From Christensenellaceae bacterium (GTDB taxonomy: Bacteria > Bacillota > Clostridia > Christensenellales > Christensenellaceae), in contig AP025580.1 in NCBI GenBank assembly GCA_022846035.1, positions 930,001-994,000 on the forward strand: 64,000 nucleotides of DNA. The letters are read 5' to 3'. Shown piece by piece: positions 28,050 through 35,321 of this stretch. The first letter of the stretch is position 1. Every line of letters starts with the position of its first letter. The position numbers and the translations under genes are program-made. The notes below the pieces were generated by a model. That model saw only the letters and a program-made list of their open reading frames with translations, did not search any database and was not told the DNA's origin.

Positions 28050-29072
28050 ATGAATATACAGGATTATAAAGGCGTATTCGTATTCGCACAGCAGGAAGAT
28101 AATAAACTGACAAGCGTTTCTTTGGAGCTTGTCGGCAAGGCGAAAGAACTGGCGGCAGACCTCGGTACGGAAGTAACGGCGGTCGTGCTTGGTTCCGATA
28201 TAGGGGCAATGGCGGAAAAACTCGGACGCTATGGCGCGGATAACGTGATCCTCGCGGACGCGCCCGAGCTCAAAATCTATATGACAGAGCCATATGCGCA
28301 TGTGCTGACACAGATCATCCAGGACAAAAAGCCGGAGATCGTCCTTTACGGCGCAACGGCAATCGGCAGGGACCTCGCCCCGAGAGTATCGGCACGCGTA
28401 CATACGGGGCTCACGGCAGACTGTACGGGCCTTGAGATCGATCCGGAAACAAAAAATCTGCGCATGACGCGTCCGGCTTTCGGCGGCAACATCATGGCGA
28501 CCATCATTTGTCCGGATTACCGTCCGCAGATGGCGACTGTACGCCCGGGCGTAATGCAGAGAATCAAACCGGCCGAGTCGCACGCTAAAGTGGAGAATTA
28601 TCCCGTAAGCGTTCCTAAGGAGAGCGTGAACGTGGAGATCTTAGACATTATCAAAAAGGTCAACGACAAAATGGATATTCAGGACGCGAATATCCTTGTG
28701 TCCGGCGGACGCGGTATGGGAGGTCCGGAAAACTTCAAGCTTTTGGAAGACCTGGCGGAGGCGTTCGGCGGAGATACGACTGTCAGTTCCTCGCGTGCAT
28801 GCGTGGACGCGGGCTGGGTTCCGAAAGATAGGCAGGTAGGACAAACGGGAAAAACAGTTCGCCCGAATCTTTATATCGCATGCGGAATTTCCGGTGCGAT
28901 CCAGCATCTGGCGGGTATGGAAGATTCCGACGTGATCATTGCGATCAACAAGGATGAAACGGCTCCTATCTTTGAAGTGGCGGATTTCGGCGTTGTAGGC
29001 GACGTACTCAAGATCCTCCCGCTTTTCACAGAACAGGTCAAACGCTCGATTCAGGAGAGAAAAGACGCGTAA
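28050..29072 (+). CDS. etfA: Electron transfer flavoprotein, alpha subunit
   Basis: A 340-residue EtfA that receives electrons with EtfB from NADH or the dehydrogenase. The C-terminal FAD domain shows GRGMGGPENFKLLEDLA, SSRACVDAGW, GQTGKTVRPNLYIACG and SGAIQHLAGM, all diagnostic. There is no N-terminal ferredoxin extension, so ferredoxin is a separate partner. The ATG at 28050 is preferred over a GTG at 28038 because GTGGGAAAAAAG gives better ribosome spacing. It ends the bcd-etfBA set; a clear terminator follows. Confidence 0.93.
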   Translation: MNIQDYKGVFVFAQQEDNKLTSVSLELVGKAKELAADLGTEVTAVVLGSDIGAMAEKLGRYGADNVILADAPELKIYMTEPYAHVLTQIIQDKKPEIVLYGATAIGRDLAPRVSARVHTGLTADCTGLEIDPETKNLRMTRPAFGGNIMATIICPDYRPQMATVRPGVMQRIKPAESHAKVENYPVSVPKESVNVEILDIIKKVNDKMDIQDANILVSGGRGMGGPENFKLLEDLAEAFGGDTTVSSSRACVDAGWVPKDRQVGQTGKTVRPNLYIACGISGAIQHLAGMEDSDVIIAINKDETAPIFEVADFGVVGDVLKILPLFTEQVKRSIQERKDA

Positions 29073-29092
29073 GAGGCGCATACCGTAAATGT

Positions 29093-29125
29093 AAAAGGAC
29101 ATCGATTGCCGATGTCCTTTTTTTA
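29093..29125 (+). terminator. Terminator after etfA
   Basis: AAAAGGACATCG and CGATGTCCTTTT form a 12-base stem with a short loop and a run of Ts; it can also serve the convergent LysR gene ending at 29128. Confidence 0.9.
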
Positions 29126-29127
29126 TT

Positions 29128-30003
29128 TCAGAGCATATCCGCTTGTCCGGCGATACTTAGGAAGCCGCGCAAAGGCGGCGAAAGATGCTTTTCGCGGTGG
29201 TAAACCGTATAGTTGGTGTTTTTCAAATGCATATCCCGCACATCAAGCCGTATCAGCTTGCCGGAGGCAAGCTCCTCTGCCACCAGGAGCTCGGGCAGGA
29301 TGGCAATGCCAAAGCCGTTTTGCGCCGCGTGAATCAACGCCTGCGAATCGACGCTGGTCCATACAGGCTCGCAGACGAGTCCATGCAGCATAAGCGCGCT
29401 GTCAAAAACGTCGCGGACCGAGCTGCCCTTTTCACGCAGCAACAGCGTTTCGCAGGCAAGGGAGCGCGGCGTTAAGGGAAAGCAGAGAGGGTAGTCAGGC
29501 GCGCATACTGCGGCGATGGCAAACGAGGAAAAAGGGCGCGCCGTGAGACGGTTATCGGTAATCGCCCCTTCGATGAGGGCGACGTCGATTTCGCCGGCAA
29601 GCAGTTTTTCCGTGTTGTGCCGCGCGGTATCGACCTCGATACGAACCGGCGTATGGCTGTAGGTATCCCGAAATTTATGCATGATAGCCGGCAGCAGGAA
29701 GTTGGCGATGGTAATGCTGGAACCGATGCGGATGGGAGAAGTAAATTCAAGATCACCGCTGCTCCGTTTGAGATCCTCATATAATTCCACGATTGCCGCA
29801 GCCTTTTCGTAAAAAGCCCTGCCTGCTCCGGTAAGGGATACCCCGCGCGCCACCCGGTCAAAAAGAACGCATCCTGTTTCATCTTCCAGGCCGGCAATGA
29901 CATGGGAAACAGCAGGCTGCGTCATATAAAGGCGGCGTGCCGCCCCGGTAAAGCTCATCTCCTCGCATACACTGCAAAACACGCTGAGTTGCCGTAAATT
30001 CAT
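29128..30003 (-). CDS. LysR family transcriptional regulator
   Basis: A 291-residue regulator: N-terminal winged helix (MNLRQLSVFCSVCEEMSFTGAARRLYMTQ shortened here; the recognition helix is near residues 28-48) and a two-lobe effector domain starting about residue 88. The start 30003 has GGAG spaced 8 bases; an in-frame codon at 30021 is weaker. It is divergent from the chromate-transporter pair with 104 bases between, and LysR proteins commonly control the divergent gene. The effector is unknown; the subgroup resembles CysL/CbbR-like regulators. Confidence 0.85.
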   Translation of the reverse strand: MNLRQLSVFCSVCEEMSFTGAARRLYMTQPAVSHVIAGLEDETGCVLFDRVARGVSLTGAGRAFYEKAAAIVELYEDLKRSSGDLEFTSPIRIGSSITIANFLLPAIMHKFRDTYSHTPVRIEVDTARHNTEKLLAGEIDVALIEGAITDNRLTARPFSSFAIAAVCAPDYPLCFPLTPRSLACETLLLREKGSSVRDVFDSALMLHGLVCEPVWTSVDSQALIHAAQNGFGIAILPELLVAEELASGKLIRLDVRDMHLKNTNYTVYHREKHLSPPLRGFLSIAGQADML

Positions 30004-30107
30004 AACATTTCTCCGATACATTACTAATTACTTATGGATATAATAAAATAATAACATTTTATTTATGTATAAGCAATTGATAGAATAATAAGGAAAGAGG
30101 AGTATGT

Positions 30108-30680
30108 ATGGAAAAGAAAGTATCGCTTTGGTGGCTTTTCGGGATCAACCTGTTTATCAGCGCTTTTACCTTTGGCGGAGGATATGTGGTCGTTCCCATG
30201 ATACGAAAATACTTTGTGGAACAAAAAGAACTGTTCGGCGAGGAAGAGCTGATGAACCTGGCTGCGGTGGCGCAGTCCTCGCCCGGAGCGATCGCCGTCA
30301 ATCTGGCGACGGTAACGGGGTATCATGTGGCGGGGAAAAAGGGCGCGCTGATCGGCTGTGTCTCCGCGGTGATCCCGCCGCTTATTATTTTAACGGTGAT
30401 CTCGGCTTTTTATGCCGCTTTTCGCGACAACCGGATCGTGGCCGCCGCTTTAAAAGGCATGGAAGCCGGCGTATGCGCGCTGGTGGTCGATGTGGTGATC
30501 GATATGGGGCGCGCGGTTTTTAAGGAAAAACAACCGGTGCTCTCCGTTTTGCTGCCCCTTTCCTTTATATTGGTATTCATTTTCCAGGTGAATGTTATCG
30601 CCGTCATATTGGGAAGTGCGGCGGTATCCTTTGCGGCAGGATGGATGGGGAGGAGACGGCGCAATGGAACTGCTGTTTAA
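30108..30680 (+). CDS. Chromate transporter family protein, half-size subunit 1
   Basis: A 190-residue membrane protein with about six helices, carrying the family signature FTFGGGYVVVPMI near the start and SSPGAIAVNLAT after it. Half-size CHR proteins work as a pair, unlike the fused ChrA, and the second half overlaps by 17 bases. In anaerobes the natural substrate may be sulfate or another oxyanion; chromate export is the family name, not shown here. ATG 30108 follows AAGGAAAGAGGAGT. Confidence 0.85.
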   Translation: MEKKVSLWWLFGINLFISAFTFGGGYVVVPMIRKYFVEQKELFGEEELMNLAAVAQSSPGAIAVNLATVTGYHVAGKKGALIGCVSAVIPPLIILTVISAFYAAFRDNRIVAAALKGMEAGVCALVVDVVIDMGRAVFKEKQPVLSVLLPLSFILVFIFQVNVIAVILGSAAVSFAAGWMGRRRRNGTAV

Positions 30681-31236
30681 CCTGTTTGTAAATTTTCTTC
30701 AAGTCGGACTGTTCAGTTTTGGCGGGGGATACGCGACGATACCGCTCATCCAGCAATATATCGTGGACGCGCAGCAATGGATTACCTTTCAGGAGCTCAC
30801 GGACATTCTTACGATCTCCCAAATGACGCCCGGGCCGATCGCCGTCAATACCTCGACGTTTGTGGGAACGCGTATCGCGGGTTTCCCGGGAGCGGTGACC
30901 GCTACCATAGGATGTATATTGGCGGGCGTTCTTCTTTGCTCGACGCTTTATTACCTGTTCCGAAAATATAGCGGGATCGACGGGGTAAACGACGTGCTGA
31001 GCGGCCTGCGCGCCTGCTCGGTGGGATTGATCGCGTCGTCGGCGTGTACTATTTTGTTGATCGCGCTTATGGGCAGCGCACAGCCGTCGACAGTCAGCGT
31101 CGATCTTTTTACGGCGGCCGTTTTCGCCTCCGCTTTGTTTGTGCTGCGCAAATGCAAGATGAATCCTATGCTGGTCATGCTGCTTTGCGGCGCGGCAGGC
31201 GTAGGATTTTATATGATCCAAGAACTGCTATGGTAA
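30664..31236 (+). CDS. Chromate transporter family protein, half-size subunit 2
   Basis: A 190-residue membrane protein with the matching signature FSFGGGYATIPLI and MTPGPIAVNTSTFVG. Its ATG at 30664 lies inside the end of subunit 1 behind GGGGAGGAGACGG, so the two halves are translationally coupled and should assemble together. A longer frame start at 30592 is not supported by a ribosome site. It is the last gene before a 469-base untranslated stretch. Confidence 0.85.
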   Translation: MELLFNLFVNFLQVGLFSFGGGYATIPLIQQYIVDAQQWITFQELTDILTISQMTPGPIAVNTSTFVGTRIAGFPGAVTATIGCILAGVLLCSTLYYLFRKYSGIDGVNDVLSGLRACSVGLIASSACTILLIALMGSAQPSTVSVDLFTAAVFASALFVLRKCKMNPMLVMLLCGAAGVGFYMIQELLW

Positions 31237-31705
31237 AAGCGGTATATCCCGTGTAGTATTGCACACGCGTATTATGAAAATTCCAGTGAAAATCGTATCA
31301 ATATGCACATCTGTGAAATAACCGACAATATTATCGTTAAAATTTGTTGCAATTTTGTACGATTATGCCGTTGCCTATTTACAAAGGGCGAATAATTTGT
31401 TAAAATATACACAATCTAGTATTTTATTACGTTGTTAATGTGAAAAAATTGACAAATGATAAAAAACGAGAGACGAAATGGTATGCGAAGGAGATATGGT
31501 GTGCCGTTGTGGGACGGTCCAGACGTGCAATATTCCGCTTGCCTCAGATAGCGGAGTTGCATACGGTTGTTATGCTTGAAATTTTTTTTGCAGAAATAAG
31601 AATAGAAAAGGGTTATCAAAAAAGGCGTACATGTCGCTGTGGATCAGATGTTGCTCCGGACGGTGTGGAATGCCTGCTTTTTATGTATAAGGGGGAAAAA
31701 ACGGT
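31237..31705 (+). promoter_or_regulatory. Long A/T-rich leader of the C4/Hdr/Frd operon, with Rex-like site and hairpins
   Basis: No credible gene is seen in these 469 bases. At 31397-31414 TTGTTAAAATATACACAA matches the left half of the Rex (NADH/NAD sensing) operator exactly and the right half loosely. A second TTGTTAATG lies at 31432. A hairpin TGCAA..TCCGCT with AGCGGA..TTGCA spans 31526-31561, and a T8 run follows about 20 bases later. A ribosome site AGGGGG at 31690 precedes the first gene. The 89-codon frame at 31440-31709 is low complexity and unlikely to be real. Confidence 0.4.
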
Positions 31706-32653
31706 ATGAGCAGGAAAGTAACAATCATTGGCGCGGGCAGTGTTGGGTCTACCATTACATATACGATGGCAGTAACAGGGCTTGCTTCGGAGGTAGTGAT
31801 GATCGACATCAACACCGAAAAGGCGCTGGGAGAGGCGATGGACGTGAGGCAGGGTACGCCGTTCTGTTCGCCGATGAAAATTTATGCAGGGACCTATGAG
31901 GACGCCAAAGGCTCGGATGTGGTTATTATTACGTCCGGCATGCCGAGAAAGGCGGGTCAATCGCGCATTGACCTTGCACAGACCAACGTCGACGTGATCA
32001 AGCAGATTGCGCCGGACATCGTAAAGCATGCGCCGGACGCGCTCTATATCCTTGTGAGCAATCCGGTGGATATACTGACCTATACTTTCTGCAAGGTATC
32101 AGGCTTGCCGGAAAGCAGGATCATCGGATCGGGAACGATACTCGATACGGCGCGTCTGCGCTCAAGAATCGCGGAATACCTGGAAATCAGCCAGAAGAAT
32201 ATCCACGCCTACGTCATGGGTGAGCATGGAGACAGTTCCTTTGTGCCGTGGTCCATCGCGCAGGTGGGGAGCGTGAATTTCCTTGACTATAAGCGCAGGT
32301 TCCACTATAAAAAGCTTTGGAATCCGGAGATCGATCCCGACGAGATTGAAAATTATATCAGGACGTCGGGCGCGAAAATTATTGGGCGCAAAGGCGCGAC
32401 TTTCTATGCGATAGCGATTTCCGTATGTACGATCGTGCAGTGCATGTTTGGCAGCGCGAATACGGCGATGACGGTATCTTCCATGCTCCATGGCGAGTAC
32501 GGGATCGACGACGTATGCCTTTCGATCCCATTCCTGGTGGGGCCGGACGGCGTATGCGGGAACGTGCTTCCGCCGCTTACGGAGGAAGAAGTTGCCAAGC
32601 TTCGCCACAGCGCGGACGTCTTGAAAAATGTAATCAAGCAGATTAATTTATAA
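31706..32653 (+). CDS. Lactate/malate dehydrogenase family protein, probably malate dehydrogenase
   Basis: A 315-residue NAD-dependent 2-hydroxyacid dehydrogenase. It has the Rossmann motif GAGSVGST, catalytic His174 in MGEHGDSS and the substrate-carboxylate Arg150 in LDTARLR. In the specificity loop SGMPRKAGQSRIDL residue 81 is Arg where lactate dehydrogenases carry Gln; this exchange is the known switch to oxaloacetate/malate. The next gene is fumarase, which fits a malate dehydrogenase. An annotation as lactate dehydrogenase by overall similarity would be easy to make and may be wrong. First gene of the eleven-gene array. Confidence 0.8.
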   Translation: MSRKVTIIGAGSVGSTITYTMAVTGLASEVVMIDINTEKALGEAMDVRQGTPFCSPMKIYAGTYEDAKGSDVVIITSGMPRKAGQSRIDLAQTNVDVIKQIAPDIVKHAPDALYILVSNPVDILTYTFCKVSGLPESRIIGSGTILDTARLRSRIAEYLEISQKNIHAYVMGEHGDSSFVPWSIAQVGSVNFLDYKRRFHYKKLWNPEIDPDEIENYIRTSGAKIIGRKGATFYAIAISVCTIVQCMFGSANTAMTVSSMLHGEYGIDDVCLSIPFLVGPDGVCGNVLPPLTEEEVAKLRHSADVLKNVIKQINL

Positions 32654-32683
32654 AATTACCAGCCATAGTGGGAGGGAAGACAA

Positions 32684-34048
32684 ATGGAATACCGTATTGA
32701 ACGTGACTCGATGGGCGAAATGCAGGTGCCGGCCGACCGTTACTGGGCGGCACAAACGCAGAGAAGTCTGCAGAATTTTGAGATTGGCGACGAAAAAATG
32801 CCCAGGGAAATTACGTATGCCTTTGGGATTTTGAAGAAAGCGGCCGCGATCGCGAACCGCAACCTTGGCAAGCTGAGCGAAGAAAAATGCCATGCAATAG
32901 AGCAGGCGTGCGACGAAGTGATCTCCGGTAAACTGAACGGCCATTTTCCGCTTGTAGTGTGGCAGACGGGCAGCGGAACACAGTCTAATATGAATGCGAA
33001 CGAGGTCATTGCCAACCGTGGAAACGAAATCGCGGGCGAAAAGCTTTTGCATCCGAATGACGACGTCAACATGTCGCAAAGCTCCAACGATACTTTCCCG
33101 ACGGCGATGCATATTGCGGCGGTCCTCAATATCGAGGACAAACTGATGCCCGAAATGGACCGTATGATCGAGACGTTTAAGCGGCTTGAAAAAGAAAACG
33201 AAGGGGTTGTCAAAAGCGGGCGCACGCATTTGCAGGACGCGACGCCGATCGCCTTTTCGCAGGAGATCAGCGGCTGGCGCAATATGATTGAGAAAACGAA
33301 AAAAATGCTGGAAGCGGCGTTGCCGGGACTGAAAGAATTGGCGCTCGGCGGCACGGCCGTCGGTACCGGCCTTAACGCCCCCAAGGGTTTTGCGGAAGAG
33401 ATCGCCAGGCAGGTGGGGAACCTGACGGGGAAAGCGTTTGTTACGGCGGAGAATAAATTCCATGCCCTGACGTCCAAGGACGATCTCGTATTCGCGCACG
33501 GGGCCTTAAAGGCGCTCGCGGCCAATATGATGAAGATTGCAAACGATGTGCGCTGGCTGGCAAGCGGCCCGCGCTGCGGACTGGGAGAAATTTTTATTCC
33601 GGAAAACGAGCCGGGCAGCTCGATCATGCCGGGCAAGGTCAATCCGACGCAGTGCGAATCCATGACGATGATCGCCGTGCAGGTGATGGCAAACGACGTG
33701 GCGGTCGGCATGGCGGCCTCGCAGGGGAATTTTGAACTGAACGTGTTCATGCCGGTGTGTATTTACAACTTCCTGCAGTCCGTAAGGCTGCTGAGCGACG
33801 GGCTTCGGTCCTTTAACAATAACTGCGCGTCGGGTATCAGGGCGGACAGGGAAAAAATGAAGCATAACCTGCATAATTCACTGATGCTGGTGACGGCGCT
33901 CAATCCGTATATCGGTTATGACAATGCCGCTAGGACGGTTAAAAAAGCGCATAAGGAGAATATCTCTTTAAAAGAAGCATGCGTGGCCCTGGGATTCCTC
34001 ACGGAAGAAAAGTTCGACGAGGTGTTCCATCCGGAAGAGATGGTATAA
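32684..34048 (+). CDS. fumC: Class II fumarate hydratase
   Basis: A 454-residue oxygen-stable fumarase converting malate and fumarate. Visible marks are the N-terminal RDSMGEMQVPADRYWAAQTQ, WQTGSGTQSNMN, the SSNDTFPTAMH loop and the class signature GSSIMPGKVNPTQCE. The homolog aspartase is ruled less likely because the HPNDDVNMSQSSND region and lengths follow fumarases. It is 30 bases behind the dehydrogenase and 62 bases ahead of hdrB. Confidence 0.93.
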   Translation: MEYRIERDSMGEMQVPADRYWAAQTQRSLQNFEIGDEKMPREITYAFGILKKAAAIANRNLGKLSEEKCHAIEQACDEVISGKLNGHFPLVVWQTGSGTQSNMNANEVIANRGNEIAGEKLLHPNDDVNMSQSSNDTFPTAMHIAAVLNIEDKLMPEMDRMIETFKRLEKENEGVVKSGRTHLQDATPIAFSQEISGWRNMIEKTKKMLEAALPGLKELALGGTAVGTGLNAPKGFAEEIARQVGNLTGKAFVTAENKFHALTSKDDLVFAHGALKALAANMMKIANDVRWLASGPRCGLGEIFIPENEPGSSIMPGKVNPTQCESMTMIAVQVMANDVAVGMAASQGNFELNVFMPVCIYNFLQSVRLLSDGLRSFNNNCASGIRADREKMKHNLHNSLMLVTALNPYIGYDNAARTVKKAHKENISLKEACVALGFLTEEKFDEVFHPEEMV

Positions 34049-34110
34049 GGGAAAAGCCGGAAAGGGGCGCGGCCCCGTTTACGAAACGACGTAAGGAGTG
34101 TTAGTAGGAA

Positions 34111-34911
34111 ATGGTTTTTAGTTATTATCCGGGATGTACGCTGAAAACGAAAGCAAAACAGCTGGATGAATATGCGAGAAAGTCCGCGCAGGCTTTGGGG
34201 ATCACGCTGGAGGAACTGCCGGAGTGGCAGTGCTGCGGCGCGGTATATCCGCTGGCCAGGGATGAAATCGCGACCAAGCTTTCGGCGGTGCGTGCGCTCG
34301 ACAGCGCGAAAACGCTTAATCAGGAGCTTGTTACGCTATGCAGCGCATGCCACCATGTATTAAAGCGTGTGAATCACGATATGCGTACGGATGACGATAT
34401 TCGCATGAAAGTAAACAATTACTTAAAGCTCGAGGAAGATTATGAGGGCGAAACGCCCGTTATCCATTACCTCGAAATGCTGCGGGATAAAATCGGGTTT
34501 GACGAACTGAAAAAGAAAGTGGTTAATCCGCTTACGGGGCGAAAGATCGGCGCTTATTACGGATGCCTGCTGCTGCGCCCCAACGACGAGATGCAGTTTG
34601 ACAATCCGGAGAATCCGTCGATCATCGAGGATTTTATCCGCGCAATCGGTGCGCAGCCGGTTATTTATCCCTACCGCAACGAATGCTGCGGCGGTTATGT
34701 GGTGATCGAGGATAAGGACGCCGCGAAAAAAACGTGCGACAATATTTTGTCCTCTGCGCAGGCAAAGGGGGCGGAAGCGATTGTGACGGCCTGCCCGTTA
34801 TGCCGTTATAATCTCGATAAAAACAGCGCGGGCCACAATGTTTCTGTATACTATTTTACGGAACTGCTGGCAGAGGCGCTGGGAGTTAAGGAAGGGGGCG
34901 AGCCGCAGTGA
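34111..34911 (+). CDS. hdrB: Heterodisulfide reductase subunit B-like protein
   Basis: A 266-residue protein with two complete CCG domains. The first has YPGC, ECCG-like WQCCGA and CSACHH; the second has YYGC, NECCGG and CPLC. In methanogen HdrB these ligate two noncubane 4Fe-4S clusters that split the CoM-S-S-CoB disulfide. A bacterium lacks those coenzymes, so the site may reduce another disulfide or pass electrons to the fumarate-reductase-like proteins in the same operon. It overlaps the start of hdrC by four bases. Confidence 0.9.
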   Translation: MVFSYYPGCTLKTKAKQLDEYARKSAQALGITLEELPEWQCCGAVYPLARDEIATKLSAVRALDSAKTLNQELVTLCSACHHVLKRVNHDMRTDDDIRMKVNNYLKLEEDYEGETPVIHYLEMLRDKIGFDELKKKVVNPLTGRKIGAYYGCLLLRPNDEMQFDNPENPSIIEDFIRAIGAQPVIYPYRNECCGGYVVIEDKDAAKKTCDNILSSAQAKGAEAIVTACPLCRYNLDKNSAGHNVSVYYFTELLAEALGVKEGGEPQ

Positions 34912-35300
34912 ACATGAGCAAGGAAGATATGCGCGAACAGGTTTTGCGCATGAGCGGCGTTGACCCAAGGAAATGTATGACATGCGGGAAATGCTCGGGC
35001 ACATGTCCGGCATACGACGAAATGGAATACCACCCGCACCAGTTTGTATCTATGGTGCGCAAGGGGCGTATCGAAGCACTGATGAATTCGGAGTCCATCT
35101 TCAGGTGCCTGTCGTGTTTTGCCTGTATAGAGCGCTGCCCGCGCGGCGTGGAGCCGGCTAAGCTGATTGAGGCGGTACGCCTGCTGAAGATCCGTTCACA
35201 GGGCGAAAATCACCTAAAAGTGACGGCGATTCCGGAAATATTGGATGAGGATATGCCGCAGCAGGCGATTACAAGCGCCCTGCGGAAGTATAACAAGTAA
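34908..35300 (+). CDS. hdrC: Heterodisulfide reductase subunit C-like protein
   Basis: A 130-residue ferredoxin-type protein with two 4Fe-4S motifs, CMTCGKCSGTCP and CLSCFACIERCP, which wires HdrA to HdrB. Start GTG at 34908 overlaps the hdrB stop and is spaced about 9 bases from AGGGGG; ATG 34914 is the alternative. The distinctive PRGVEPAKLIEAVRLLK after the second cluster is typical of HdrC. Confidence 0.9.
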   Translation: MNMSKEDMREQVLRMSGVDPRKCMTCGKCSGTCPAYDEMEYHPHQFVSMVRKGRIEALMNSESIFRCLSCFACIERCPRGVEPAKLIEAVRLLKIRSQGENHLKVTAIPEILDEDMPQQAITSALRKYNK

Positions 35301-35321
35301 CTAGAAGGGAATGAGATTTTC

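Noticed and set aside
27249-29072. EtfAB as part of a nitrogen-fixation (FixAB) set
   Set aside because: No fixC or fixX; an acyl-CoA dehydrogenase directly precedes, which fits Bcd-Etf.
31440-31709. 89-codon frame starting at GTG before the malate dehydrogenase gene
   Set aside because: No ribosome site, odd composition, overlap with the next gene's start, and hairpins running through it.
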